From: UMGS172 sp045636945
GTDB lineage: Bacteria; Bacillota; Clostridia; Oscillospirales; Acutalibacteraceae
NCBI GenBank assembly: GCA_045636945.1
Contig: JAZTYO010000035.1
Span: 20,573-84,572 of the forward strand
Direction of reading: 5' to 3'
Length of the DNA stretch: 64,000 bases
The notes below the pieces were generated by a model that saw nothing but the letters and a program-made list of their open reading frames with translations, was not told the DNA's origin and did not search any database. The translations under genes and the position numbers were made by a program. This document shows, piece after piece, positions 31,968 through 40,759 of the stretch. Position 1 is the stretch's first letter. Every line of letters starts with the position of its first letter.

Positions 31968-32813
31968 ATGAAAAAGTTTTTTGATATAAGATTTGATGAT
32001 TTTTCCATTCATCACACCTTGACAGAGCATCCCGAAAACGAAGAATTTCCGATGCACGCACACGACCGATTGGAACTGTATTATTTCATTTCCGGTTACT
32101 GCCGTTATATGGTTGAGGGTAATGAGTATGTTTTAAAGCCCGGTGATATTATGGTTATGCAGCCTTCCGAGGCGCATAATTTAAGGGTTATGGGTGATAT
32201 GCCGTACGAGCGTATGGTTATTCATTTTTTCCCGAATCATTTCAATTATTACGATCCAGAGGGTCTTTTAATGAAGCCTTTTTTCGACCGTCCGTTGGGT
32301 AAACTCAACCGCTATTCTGAGAACGATTTTGGAAGCCGACTTTATCAGCAGTGCTTTGAAAGTCTGAGTGCCGATACTCCGTTGGGTATAAGACTTGAAA
32401 CCCAAGCCAAGCTGTTCCCGTTACTGTGTGAATTGTATAAAGCATACTGCGTTAAGAAGGACCGTGCCGAGGATTTACAGACCGACAATGCCAAAACGGT
32501 CGTACAGTTGATAGATTATATCAATAAGAACCTTTACGAGCCGTTGTCGTTGAGCCGTTTGAGCGATAAATTCTTTTTAAGTCAGTCGCAACTCAACCGT
32601 CTTTTCAAGAAGGCAACCGGTACAAGTGTCTGGGAATATATCACCATAAAAAGACTCATTGCGGCAAGAAACCGTATCAGAGTTGGCGAGCAGTCAGGTA
32701 AGGTTTGTATTTCCTGCGGATTCAAGGATTATTCCTCATTCTACCGTATGTATAAAGCCCGTTTCGGAGTATCTCCCAAGCAGGATGATATGACCAGTGA
32801 CGGGAAGAAATAA
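31968..32813 (+). CDS. AraC-family transcriptional regulator with cupin sensor domain
   Basis: The N-terminal half (about 1-110) is a cupin-like ligand domain with FPMHAHDRLELYYFISG and LKPGDIMVMQPSEAH. The C-terminal half holds the double helix-turn-helix with LSRLSDKFFLSQSQLNRLFKK and the AraC signature region around ISCGFKDYSSFYRMYKARFG (about 240-260). ATG 31968 follows AAAGGTG; 12 upstream codons are rejected. It faces the uxuA operon across direct repeats, so it probably activates that operon with a sugar acid as signal. Confidence 0.92.
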   Translation: MKKFFDIRFDDFSIHHTLTEHPENEEFPMHAHDRLELYYFISGYCRYMVEGNEYVLKPGDIMVMQPSEAHNLRVMGDMPYERMVIHFFPNHFNYYDPEGLLMKPFFDRPLGKLNRYSENDFGSRLYQQCFESLSADTPLGIRLETQAKLFPLLCELYKAYCVKKDRAEDLQTDNAKTVVQLIDYINKNLYEPLSLSRLSDKFFLSQSQLNRLFKKATGTSVWEYITIKRLIAARNRIRVGEQSGKVCISCGFKDYSSFYRMYKARFGVSPKQDDMTSDGKK

Positions 32814-32826
32814 TTATTACAATGTT

Positions 32827-32854
32827 AAAGCCACCCCAGACGAGGTGGCTTTGC
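32827..32854. terminator. Terminator between the AraC and GNAT genes
   Basis: AAAGCCACC (32827-32835) and GGTGGCTTT (32844-32852) form the stem; T residues on both sides are few, but the position between convergent genes fits. Confidence 0.75.
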
Positions 32855-32857
32855 TGT

Positions 32858-33277
32858 TTATTTTGTGTAATTTAAAACATACCGCTTTGTGTCGTATACG
32901 GTTTTGGTTTTGACTGTTTTAAAACCAAATTTCTGATAAAATCCAACCGCATCGTCGTCGGTTTCGGCGGTCATTGTTTTAATGTCGAAATTTTCAAGGA
33001 AAAATGAAAGCAGGGCAGAGCCATAGCCTTTGTTACGGCAGGTTTCATTAACCGCAATGTCAAGCACCGTTGCGGTTTTGCCGATAATCTCAACCACCGC
33101 AATGCCAACGTATTTTCCACCGTTACGGCAGGCAAAAATTTGCACATTTGGGTTGTTGATATATTTCTCGGCACGGGCTTTCAGCCTTTCGGGAGTAGGC
33201 TTGAAAACACTCGGCGTCAATAACACCAAAATATCGGAATCAAAGATATTCGGTTTTACATTTTCAAATGTCAACAT
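32858..33277 (-). CDS. GNAT-family N-acetyltransferase
   Basis: An acetyl-CoA-dependent acetyltransferase of 139 residues. Beta strands lead into the CoA-binding motif A: VLDIAVNETCRNKGYGSALLSF (about 71-92), with the R-N-K-G-Y-G pyrophosphate loop. The last part GFYQKFGFKTVKTKT is the typical motif B end. The substrate is unknown. The start directly abuts the stop of the pyrophosphatase-like gene, so they are coupled, and dacA lies above, all on one strand. Confidence 0.85.
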   Translation of the reverse strand: MLTFENVKPNIFDSDILVLLTPSVFKPTPERLKARAEKYINNPNVQIFACRNGGKYVGIAVVEIIGKTATVLDIAVNETCRNKGYGSALLSFFLENFDIKTMTAETDDDAVGFYQKFGFKTVKTKTVYDTKRYVLNYTK

Positions 33278-33640
33278 TTAAACCTCGATATACGTATCGT
33301 AATACTTTTCTTGAAAATGGATTGCTTCTGCCATTTGTTCAGCGGTGAATGTTATTCCTTCGGGTGCAGCAATCAGTTTGTCTTCAACGTCGTTTTTTCG
33401 GTGGACAATGCCGATGACTTTGCAGGTATACTCGGTAACGGGTATGGTAACACCTAATAAATAAACGTCAAGTTCCTCGCCGTCACCACCCAAAACATTC
33501 GGAATATATCCGTAATTTATAGGGTAATGAAGCACCTTTTCACATTTTTTGTGAATGTATCCTATCGGTCGGTCGATACTGATGTGTATAACCTTGCCCA
33601 AATATGACTTCACCTGAGCTTTTCTTTCTTCAAACGTCAT
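33278..33640 (-). CDS. Inorganic pyrophosphatase-like protein (short family I type)
   Basis: The 120-residue product is short for family I pyrophosphatase (about 170) but keeps the core: DRPIGYIHKKCEKVLHYPINYGYIPN and GDGEELDVYLLG, which corresponds to the signature D-x-D-x-x-D with the middle Asp replaced by Glu. ATG 33640 is chosen as the usual start MTFEERK; the open frame extends 22 codons but overlaps dacA. The enzyme may hydrolyse pyrophosphate or be a divergent member. Similar short proteins are common in Clostridia. Confidence 0.75.
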   Translation of the reverse strand: MTFEERKAQVKSYLGKVIHISIDRPIGYIHKKCEKVLHYPINYGYIPNVLGGDGEELDVYLLGVTIPVTEYTCKVIGIVHRKNDVEDKLIAAPEGITFTAEQMAEAIHFQEKYYDTYIEV

Positions 33641-33641
33641 A

Positions 33642-35003
33642 TTAATATCTTCTGCTTTTGCGTTTACGCTTGTGTTTGGGTGAGTTGAGGATAACCAAAG
33701 AAACAATAAAAATTATGATAACTACTGCAATAATACCAAGCACGAGATAGAATGCCCAATGACTGAAAACAGTCGAGAAAAAGTTTCCAAATCCGCGACC
33801 GATATACATTAGTGTACTGCGTTCAACATCCTGCGAAGCAACGATGCTGACGGTACCCAAAACCTCGCCTGCGTAAACTACGTCACACTCACCCAAGACC
33901 TCACCTTTCGTAATAGGTGCATCATAGGTGTTCTGATACCATGTAATTTCAAGACTAACGGTAGAGTTGTCGGCAACCTTTGGAACAATGGTTGAAAGGC
34001 TTTTTTCGGGGATGGCCGACACGTAGTCGGTATCCCACGCAAGGTCAACGGGTGCTTCACCGATGATTTCCTCGGTGTTGAGTACGGTTTTATACTCAAA
34101 TTCATTGAACGCCCATTCATATAATGCCTTACTGTCACCGAATTCGACACGTATCTTTCGACCGTTTTCGTAAACGGGGCTGTTCATAAGGATACACATA
34201 TAGTTATATCCGCCCTTGGAGGCAGTCGAGATAAGGCAACGTCCTGCGGCATCGGTATAGCCAGTCTTTATACCCTTGGCGTACTTGTAATAATACGCTT
34301 GATTTCTGTATTTTGCCGAAATGCACTTTTGACCGTTATTAAGCATCAAAAAGTTGGTGGTGGTCAATGTACGCGAAGGGTTTTTGTTTGTGGCCACAAG
34401 CTTGTACTGTGCAGTATTGACGATTTCTTTAAGAGCGTCTATTGAGAGTATAGCGGTAGCAAGCTTGTACATATCGTTGACGGTGGTGTAGTGTTCAATA
34501 TCGTGCAGGCCATGTGCGTTGGCATAATGTGTTGAACTCATTCCGAGGGCAGAGGCTTTGGCATTCATCTTTTCGCAGAATGCGGGAATACTGCCCGAAA
34601 CGTGTTCGGCGATGGCGTTAGCACCCTCGTTGGCCGATGACATCAGGAGAACGTATAGCATCTGACGAACGGTCAGAATTTCTCCTTCTTTGAGTCCGCC
34701 TGTTGAAGAATCGGTACCCTGCAAGGAGTCGATAGCATATTCCGAAACAGTGATGGTTTCCGCATCAAGGTCCTTAGTGTTTTCGTAAAGCACGAGTGCA
34801 GTCATCAGCTTGGTCAATGAGGCAGGGTAGAGGCGTTTGTCGGCATTTTTGGTGTAAAGCACGTCGCCTGTGTCCATATTTACAAGTATAGCACCCTCAG
34901 CTTCTACCTCGAAATTGGTCGGTGTGTAGGCCGAACTCGGCATAACCGTAACCGAAATTATAAGTACAACAACGAAAAATATACAAAAAATCTTTTTAAA
35001 CAC
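33642..35003 (-). CDS. D-alanyl-D-alanine carboxypeptidase (PBP5/DacF type)
   Basis: A low-molecular-weight PBP that trims the pentapeptide of peptidoglycan. The 453 residues have a signal peptide (about 1-25, ending SSA-Y), SxxK in YPASLTKLMTALVLY (about 60), SxN in MSSANEGANAIAEH, and KTG in GIKTGYTDAAGRC. A beta-rich C-terminal domain and a final membrane segment (about 420-442) followed by KHKRKRKSRRY anchor it. The GTG start at 35003 has AAGGAG 8 bases upstream. The pyrophosphatase-like gene starts right after its stop. Confidence 0.93.
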   Translation of the reverse strand: MFKKIFCIFFVVVLIISVTVMPSSAYTPTNFEVEAEGAILVNMDTGDVLYTKNADKRLYPASLTKLMTALVLYENTKDLDAETITVSEYAIDSLQGTDSSTGGLKEGEILTVRQMLYVLLMSSANEGANAIAEHVSGSIPAFCEKMNAKASALGMSSTHYANAHGLHDIEHYTTVNDMYKLATAILSIDALKEIVNTAQYKLVATNKNPSRTLTTTNFLMLNNGQKCISAKYRNQAYYYKYAKGIKTGYTDAAGRCLISTASKGGYNYMCILMNSPVYENGRKIRVEFGDSKALYEWAFNEFEYKTVLNTEEIIGEAPVDLAWDTDYVSAIPEKSLSTIVPKVADNSTVSLEITWYQNTYDAPITKGEVLGECDVVYAGEVLGTVSIVASQDVERSTLMYIGRGFGNFFSTVFSHWAFYLVLGIIAVVIIIFIVSLVILNSPKHKRKRKSRRY

Positions 35004-35121
35004 TTGGAATTCTCCTTGAAATAAATGATTTGAGATAGTATAATTGATTTTGTTAAATACATTATAACAAGTAATTGCCCAAAATAAAAGGGGTATTTTA
35101 AATTTGTGGAGGTGAATTTTC

Positions 35122-35820
35122 GTGGTTTACGTAACGGGTGATATGCACGGTGACGAATCAAGATTGTACGATGCTCAATGGCGCAAGCTTAAAGCAGGGG
35201 ATATCCTTATAGTTTGTGGAGATTTCGGTTATCTCTGGAATGGCGGTAAACGTGAAAAAAGCGTTATAGATTATCTTGGCAGCCGAAAGTTTACGGTCTG
35301 CTTTGTCGACGGTACTCACGAAAACTTCCGCAAGATAAACTCTTGCCACGAAACGATATGGAAGGGTGGTCACGTCCACCGTATCAGCGGTAATCTTTTC
35401 CACCTTATGCGAGGTCAGATATTCAATATCGACGGTGTGAAGATTTTCACCTTTGGCGGCGGAGAAAGTGACGACCGTGAAATGCGTCTTGACGATGCCA
35501 AGGGTATTTGGTACCGTGATGAGCTTCCGACTCCTGTTCAGCTTGAAATTGGTGCCCGTAATTTGGACGAAGCAGGACTTAACGTAGACTATATTATCAC
35601 ACACGAGCCCCCTCTGTTGGTTAAGAGTTCGATGTTGTTGAGGAAAGGTCAGCCTGACCGACTCAATAAGCTTAACGGCTATTTTCAGGAGCTTGCAAAA
35701 TCAGTAAAGTTCAATCATTGGTATTTTGGCTCATTGCACGAGGACCGACTTGTTACGGCCGATTACACCTGCCTTTTTGAAAAGATTATCCCTTTGGGAA
35801 GCAAAGAACAGCCGAAATAA
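35122..35820 (+). CDS. Calcineurin-like metallophosphoesterase
   Basis: The 232 residues contain the dinuclear-metal motifs in order: GDMHGD (6-11), GDFGYLW (33-39), GTHENF (the usual GNHE position, here T for N), and THEPP near 160 plus GSLHED near 205. The N-to-T change in GTHE is common in one subgroup. The GTG start follows GGAGGTGA. It is divergent from dacA and 27 bases before the large DUF6259-like gene. The substrate is unknown. Confidence 0.85.
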   Translation: MVYVTGDMHGDESRLYDAQWRKLKAGDILIVCGDFGYLWNGGKREKSVIDYLGSRKFTVCFVDGTHENFRKINSCHETIWKGGHVHRISGNLFHLMRGQIFNIDGVKIFTFGGGESDDREMRLDDAKGIWYRDELPTPVQLEIGARNLDEAGLNVDYIITHEPPLLVKSSMLLRKGQPDRLNKLNGYFQELAKSVKFNHWYFGSLHEDRLVTADYTCLFEKIIPLGSKEQPK

Positions 35821-35846
35821 AGTACTTTGTATAAGGATGCGATAAT

Positions 35847-37919
35847 ATGTTTGTACACAGTAAAAAGAACGCAACAATAAAGGTTGATTTTGAAAACGGC
35901 TGTATTGCTTTTTTCAATATCAACGGCCGTGAATTGTTGACCGAAACCAATGCACCTTTGTTTATCATCCGTTTTCTCGACAAGGATGCAAAATTTTATT
36001 ACTTTTCGTCCTTTGATGCAAAGGTGAAATCCGAAAACGGCAACGTAGGTGTTTACAAAGGTTTTCCCGAGGATTTTGAGGTTGCCGTCAAATGCAAAGC
36101 CGATACCGATTATTTTGTTGAGTGGTCGGTTGAGATTACCAACCATACTGATATGGCTATCGAATGGATAGACCTTGCCGATTATAATTTCAAGAACTAC
36201 CTTACAGGCCGTGACGGAGAGGGAAGCTTCCTTCTCCCTTATAACGAGGGTGTTTTGTTCGACAGCCTTGAGGAAAAGGAAAAAAGCTGGTTTTCTTACC
36301 GTGACCCCGAGTATCCGTCCGAAGGTAGCTATACCATGTTCCCTTATATGCTATCCTCGCAGTTTATGGCATATATGATTGGTGACGACGGTATTTATAT
36401 CGGTGCTCACGATAAAATGAGAGCACCCAAGGGTATGGACGTAAGACCTAAGTACGACGGTGCGACCACGCAGGTGAGAATCTATACCGGTTGTGATTTC
36501 GGTGAAGGCTTCAAGATGGGTTATCCGCTTGTCACCGATGTGTTTAAAGGTGAATGGCAGGATGCCTGCGAAATTTACCGCGATTGGTTTGAGCAGAACC
36601 TTCCCGAGGGCGTTGTACCGGTTGAGCAAAACGACAAATTGCCCGATTGGTACAGCGAACGTCCTTTGACAGTTTTGTTCCCTGCAAAGGGACGTCACGA
36701 TGTTGATGTGAACAACACGGGCGGAATTTTCCCTTATATGAACGCACTGCCTTATATTGATGAGCTTAAAAAGAAAATCGATACCAAGGTTATGGCACTT
36801 ATGATGCATTGGGAGGGTACCGCAATATGGGCACCGCCTTACGTATGGCCTCCTTACGGAGGTGAGGAGCCGTTTAACGAGTTTGCAGATGCACTTCACA
36901 AAAACGGCGACCTTCTCGGTGTTTATTGCAGTGGCTTGGGCTATACCATTTACAGCCGTATCGACCCACAATACAACCTTATAAATGAGTTCCGCTTCAA
37001 TAATTATGACAAAGCTATGTGCGTAGCACCCGACCAGACCCTGCCCTTGAGTAAGATTTGCACTGCACAAAGAGCAGGTTATGACATCTGTGCCGCCAAC
37101 GAAACGGGTGAAAAGATACTTAACACTGCCTACGAGCCTTTGATGAAGGCCAATATTGACTATGCGCAGATAATGGACCAGAATCATGGCGGAAGTCAGT
37201 ATTTCTGTTACAGTAAGGACCATGGACATCCTCCTGTACCGGGTGCTTGGATGACCAAAACTATGCAGAAACTGTTGTCGCATTGGAATGAGTTGGGTGG
37301 TTTGCGTCAGATCGGTTGCGAATCGGCTGCTGCTGAGCCTTATCTTGGTAATTTGAGATACAGTGACAACCGTTTTGAGATAAACTTCCAATTCGGTACG
37401 TCGGTTCCTGCTTATTCTTACATATATCACCGTTATGTTCACAACTTTATGGGTAATCAGTGCTGCTGCTTCCTGCTTGACAGTATTTTGTACAGAATCT
37501 CTCACGCATTCCTTTGCGGTGACGATATTTCGCTTGTTATCCGCGGTGACGGTAAGATTGTTTCCCATTGGGGTAGATGGGGTCATGATGAGGTTGAGGA
37601 TCAGGAAAAGACCATAAATTTCGTTGCAACACTTTTGAAGTTCTATAAGGAAAAGGGTAAAAAGTGGCTTTACAACGGTAAGATGATTAAGCCCTTGAAA
37701 TTCGAGGCTGTTGACGGTGAAAAAGAGGTTATTTTCAAAAAGCGTTACACAGGCGGAGATTTCTTTGCCAAGACTGTGCTTTCAACTGCTTTTGAAGCAA
37801 CCGACGGTGAAAAGGCACAGTTGTTCATTAACCATACCGATAAAGACATTAAGATAAAGCTTGAAAACGGTATTGAACTGACCGTTCCTGCTATGAATAT
37901 CGAATCAATAATACTGTAA
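35847..37919 (+). CDS. DUF6259-like putative carbohydrate-active protein
   Basis: A 690-residue cytoplasmic protein (no signal peptide). An N-terminal beta-rich region (about 1-220) is followed by a barrel-like region that begins near residue 260 with DWYSERPLTVLFPAKGRHD and includes ALMMHWEGTAIWAPPYVWPPYG, CSGLGYTIYS and MDQNHGGSQYFCYSKDHGH, then a C-terminal beta domain. The Asp/Glu and Trp-rich stretches resemble intracellular glycosidases. I place it near the DUF6259 family from memory, and its catalytic residues are not established. It follows a phosphoesterase gene and ends at a strong terminator. Confidence 0.55.
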   Translation: MFVHSKKNATIKVDFENGCIAFFNINGRELLTETNAPLFIIRFLDKDAKFYYFSSFDAKVKSENGNVGVYKGFPEDFEVAVKCKADTDYFVEWSVEITNHTDMAIEWIDLADYNFKNYLTGRDGEGSFLLPYNEGVLFDSLEEKEKSWFSYRDPEYPSEGSYTMFPYMLSSQFMAYMIGDDGIYIGAHDKMRAPKGMDVRPKYDGATTQVRIYTGCDFGEGFKMGYPLVTDVFKGEWQDACEIYRDWFEQNLPEGVVPVEQNDKLPDWYSERPLTVLFPAKGRHDVDVNNTGGIFPYMNALPYIDELKKKIDTKVMALMMHWEGTAIWAPPYVWPPYGGEEPFNEFADALHKNGDLLGVYCSGLGYTIYSRIDPQYNLINEFRFNNYDKAMCVAPDQTLPLSKICTAQRAGYDICAANETGEKILNTAYEPLMKANIDYAQIMDQNHGGSQYFCYSKDHGHPPVPGAWMTKTMQKLLSHWNELGGLRQIGCESAAAEPYLGNLRYSDNRFEINFQFGTSVPAYSYIYHRYVHNFMGNQCCCFLLDSILYRISHAFLCGDDISLVIRGDGKIVSHWGRWGHDEVEDQEKTINFVATLLKFYKEKGKKWLYNGKMIKPLKFEAVDGEKEVIFKKRYTGGDFFAKTVLSTAFEATDGEKAQLFINHTDKDIKIKLENGIELTVPAMNIESIIL

Positions 37920-37925
37920 AACAAC

Positions 37926-37967
37926 AAGGTGACAGGCAGAGTCTTAACGGGCTTTGCTTGTCACCTT
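37926..37967 (+). terminator. Terminator after the DUF6259-like gene
   Basis: AAGGTGACAGGCAGAG and CTTTGCTTGTCACCTT pair over about 15 bp with one G-T pair, then TATTAATATTT. Confidence 0.8.
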
Positions 37968-37975
37968 ATTAATAT

Positions 37976-37992
37976 TTAACATAGATTTAACA
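37976..37992 (+). promoter_or_regulatory. Pho-box-like repeats upstream of the Na/Pi transporter
   Basis: TTAACA at 37976-37981 and TTAACA at 37987-37992 lie 11 bases apart, start to start. This matches the PhoP box of Firmicutes (TT[A/C/T]ACA repeated every 11 bases). They precede the promoter of the phosphate cotransporter. Confidence 0.55.
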
Positions 37993-38000
37993 TTAGTGTG

Positions 38001-38029
38001 TTGTGGATTTTACTTATGTTTGTTACAAT
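38001..38029 (+). promoter_or_regulatory. Promoter of the Na/Pi cotransporter gene
   Basis: TTGTGG (38001-38006), 17-base spacer, TACAAT (38024-38029). The weak -35 fits activated transcription. A 7-bp inverted repeat ACTTATG...CATAAGT encloses the -10 box. Confidence 0.5.
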
Positions 38030-38085
38030 GCACCCATAAGTTAAAAAAAGAATATAAAAACAAAAGAAAGTAAAGGTGCTAATTC

Positions 38086-39864
38086 ATGGGAGTAAATGAC
38101 ATTATATTTGCCGTAATAAAGCTTCTTGGTGGACTTGCCTTCTTCCTTTACGGAATGAATGTTATGTCCAGTGGTCTTGAAAAAATGGCCAAGGGTAAGC
38201 TTGAAAAAACTCTTATCAAGGTTACGTCCAAAAAGCCTTTGGCTTTGATTTTCGGTGCAGGTATTACCGTTGCAATTCAGTCATCGTCTGCTTTGACCGT
38301 TATGTTGGTCGGTCTTGTCAACTCGGGACTGCTCAATTTCGGACAGACTATCGGTGTTTTGATGGGCTCGAACATCGGTACTACCCTTACCGCTTGGATT
38401 TTAAGCCTTGCAGGTATTGAGGCTGACGGAAACCTTTTGTTAGGCTTGTTACAGCCCAAGAACTTCTCGCTTATTTTTGCGTTGATTGGTATTTTGCTTA
38501 TTATGATGAGCAAAAAGCAGAAGCGTCAGAACACCGGTGCTATTTTAGTCGGCTTTGCAGTATTGATGTTCGGTATGAACCTTATGTCGGATGCTATGAA
38601 GCCTCTGACCGAGATGGAAGGCTTTACGAGTCTGCTTACTGCATTTGAAAATCCGTTCTTAGCTGTTGCTTTTGGTGCAATATTTACGGGTATTATTCAG
38701 AGCTCTGCCGCATCGGTTGGTATTTTGCAGACCGCCGCAACTGCTGCTATGGCTTCGGGTGGCGGTGTTACCTACCGTATGGCAATCCCCATTATTATGG
38801 GTCAGAACATCGGTACCTGCGTTACCGCCGTTATCTCCAGCTTTGGTGTAAGCCGTAACGCAAAAAAGGTTGCCGTTGTCCACCTTTTGTTCAATATAAT
38901 CGGTACACTCGTTGTACTTATCCCGTTCTGTATTTTGAGCTATGCTGTCGATTTTGCGATGCTCGACCGTGCTATAACTCCGTTTGAAATCGCAATCGTT
39001 CATAGTTTATTCAATATATTCACAACACTTATCCTCTATCCCTTCACCAAACAGCTTGAGGCAATGGCCAACAAAATCGTTCCTGAAAAGGACGGCGAGA
39101 AGAAGGGTAAGCTTCTCGACGAGCGTTTGCTTACCGTTCCTTCCTTCGCAGTTACCAACTCATTGGATGTTGTTGTCGAAATGGCAGGCGTTTCGAGAGA
39201 TGCCTTTAACAAGGCAGTTTCGCTGGTTGGCAACTATGATGAAAAAATGGCACTTGAAATATCCGAAATGGAAACCCGGCTTGACAATTACGAGGATCAA
39301 CTCGGAACCTATATGGTCAAGCTGTCGAGTACCGGCGTTTCGGATTCCGACTCAAAGAAAATTGCTAAGATTTTACATACCATAAATGACTTTGAGCGTA
39401 TCGGTGACCATGCCGAAAACCTTGTCGGTGTTGCACGCGAGATACACGAGAAAAGAATCGAGTTCTCGCACGAGGCTAAGCAGGAGATTGCCAAGCTTCG
39501 TGAGGCAACGCTTGAGATTATCGATATTACAACCGAAGCATTTACGAAAAACGACCTTGAATTGGCTTCGTCGGTCGAACCTCTCGAGCAGGTTATCGAC
39601 GGTATCATTACCGATATCAAGAGTCGCCACGTAAAACGTTTGCAACACGGAAACTGCACTATCGAGTTGGGATTTGTTCTGACCGACCTTTTGACCAACT
39701 ACGAGCGTGTTTCCGACCACTGCTCCAACGTTGCCGTTGCTATAATCGAGTCACAGCACGGCACCTTTGAGGCTCACGAGTATCTTAACCACGTTAAGAA
39801 TGACCCCAACAGTGCTTATACCAAAGCATTCGAGGAGTACAAAGAGAAATTTGCTCTTTGCTGA
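38086..39864 (+). CDS. Na/Pi cotransporter family protein with PhoU-like domain
   Basis: A sodium-phosphate symporter of the NptA/PNaS type. The 592 residues hold about eight to nine membrane segments in two inverted halves, each with the signature QSSSA: AIQSSSALTVMLVGLVNSG (about 64) and IIQSSAASVGILQTAA (about 205). GSNIGTTLT and GQNIGTC are the matching second motifs. From residue 340 a soluble PhoU-like helical domain with FERIGDHAENL and NYERVSDHCSNV follows. AAAGGTG precedes the start. Tandem Pho-box-like repeats upstream suggest phosphate-starvation control. Confidence 0.93.
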   Translation: MGVNDIIFAVIKLLGGLAFFLYGMNVMSSGLEKMAKGKLEKTLIKVTSKKPLALIFGAGITVAIQSSSALTVMLVGLVNSGLLNFGQTIGVLMGSNIGTTLTAWILSLAGIEADGNLLLGLLQPKNFSLIFALIGILLIMMSKKQKRQNTGAILVGFAVLMFGMNLMSDAMKPLTEMEGFTSLLTAFENPFLAVAFGAIFTGIIQSSAASVGILQTAATAAMASGGGVTYRMAIPIIMGQNIGTCVTAVISSFGVSRNAKKVAVVHLLFNIIGTLVVLIPFCILSYAVDFAMLDRAITPFEIAIVHSLFNIFTTLILYPFTKQLEAMANKIVPEKDGEKKGKLLDERLLTVPSFAVTNSLDVVVEMAGVSRDAFNKAVSLVGNYDEKMALEISEMETRLDNYEDQLGTYMVKLSSTGVSDSDSKKIAKILHTINDFERIGDHAENLVGVAREIHEKRIEFSHEAKQEIAKLREATLEIIDITTEAFTKNDLELASSVEPLEQVIDGIITDIKSRHVKRLQHGNCTIELGFVLTDLLTNYERVSDHCSNVAVAIIESQHGTFEAHEYLNHVKNDPNSAYTKAFEEYKEKFALC

Positions 39865-39878
39865 TATTTATTCCACAA

Positions 39879-39911
39879 AACACCCATTCGACCAAAGTCG
39901 GGTGGGTGTTC
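39879..39911 (+). terminator. Terminator after the Na/Pi cotransporter gene
   Basis: AACACCCATTCGAC and GTCGGGTGGGTGTT pair with two G-T pairs and an AAA loop. Only a short T-run follows. Confidence 0.75.
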
Positions 39912-39950
39912 CATTGTTACAGAAAATTATCGAAAAACAATAAAAAAGTA

Positions 39951-39979
39951 TTGACAAACGAATTTTTACGTGTTATTAT
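39951..39979 (+). promoter_or_regulatory. Promoter of the DUF2975-HTH group
   Basis: TTGACA (39951-39956), 17-base spacer, TATTAT (39974-39979), with an overlapping TATAAT at 39977-39982. Confidence 0.8.
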
Positions 39980-40021
39980 AATGATACAATATTGTAATTT
40001 CCAAAATTCGGAGGTTTTATT

Positions 40022-40495
40022 ATGCTAAAGGTACCTAATCGCATTTCCGTTATGTTATCGACCGTTATGGCCGCGGTGTTGTTCGTCGGTTGTATTGTCG
40101 GTGCTGTTTTTATGCCTACTCTCAGTAATATGCTGATTGAAGCAAGGGACAGTATCAGCGTACGTAACGACCTTACTTCTGATGACCGTGTTGTTGTATT
40201 GGTGATTGCTTATCTTATATTGGCAGTGATGCTGCTTGCCGATATTCTGCTTTTCTGTCTGCTTAAAAACGTAAGACAGCAAAAGATTTTCACTAAATGC
40301 AGTGTTTCGGTTATAAGAGGTGTTTCCTGGTGCTGTATTGGTCTTTGTGCAGTGTTTTGTGTCTTGGGATATTATTTCTATCTTTCGTTCATTGTGGCAT
40401 TTTTGGCATTATTCTTGGGTGTTTGCTTAAGAGTTGTCAAAAATGTTATCGGAGAAGCAACCGAAATCAAGTCTGAGAACGACCTTACGGTTTAA
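40022..40495 (+). CDS. DUF2975-family membrane protein
   Basis: The 157 residues show four membrane segments (about 8-30, 58-80, 96-115 and 120-142) with short loops, the layout of the DUF2975 family, which is regularly coded just before a small Cro/C1 regulator, as here. Such pairs act like membrane-linked anti-regulators, but the signal is unknown. CGGAGG precedes the ATG. Confidence 0.75.
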   Translation: MLKVPNRISVMLSTVMAAVLFVGCIVGAVFMPTLSNMLIEARDSISVRNDLTSDDRVVVLVIAYLILAVMLLADILLFCLLKNVRQQKIFTKCSVSVIRGVSWCCIGLCAVFCVLGYYFYLSFIVAFLALFLGVCLRVVKNVIGEATEIKSENDLTV

Positions 40496-40509
40496 AAGAG
40501 GTAGGAAAT

Positions 40510-40725
40510 ATGATAGTTATAAATCTCGATGTTATGATGGCAAAACGGAAGATGTCTTTGAACGAACTCTCCGAAAGGGTGGGCATTACTTTGGCCAACC
40601 TGTCTATTCTGAAAAACAACAAGGCAAAAGCTATACGTTTTTCGACGTTGGATGCTATTTGCCGTGCTTTGAACTGTCAAGTCGAGGACATCATTGAATA
40701 CGTAGATTCTCCCGACGGACAGTAG
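40510..40725 (+). CDS. Small Cro/C1-type helix-turn-helix regulator (YozG-like)
   Basis: A 71-residue regulator that is almost entirely one HTH domain: LDVMMAKRKMSLNELSERVG then ITLANLSILKNNKAKAIRFS and the end CQVEDIIEYV, all typical of the YozG/DUF739-like group. It lies 15 bases after the DUF2975 gene and precedes a large membrane protein, so the three genes probably respond together. Its operator may be near 39951-39990. Confidence 0.9.
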   Translation: MIVINLDVMMAKRKMSLNELSERVGITLANLSILKNNKAKAIRFSTLDAICRALNCQVEDIIEYVDSPDGQ

Positions 40726-40759
40726 GGATGACTCAAATCATCCCGGAAAGGAGTTTCCG

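Noticed and set aside
36351..37586. 411-codon antisense frame within the DUF6259-like gene
   Set aside because: It mirrors a gene with strong codon bias, has low-complexity composition and no ribosome site; a shadow frame is the simplest explanation.
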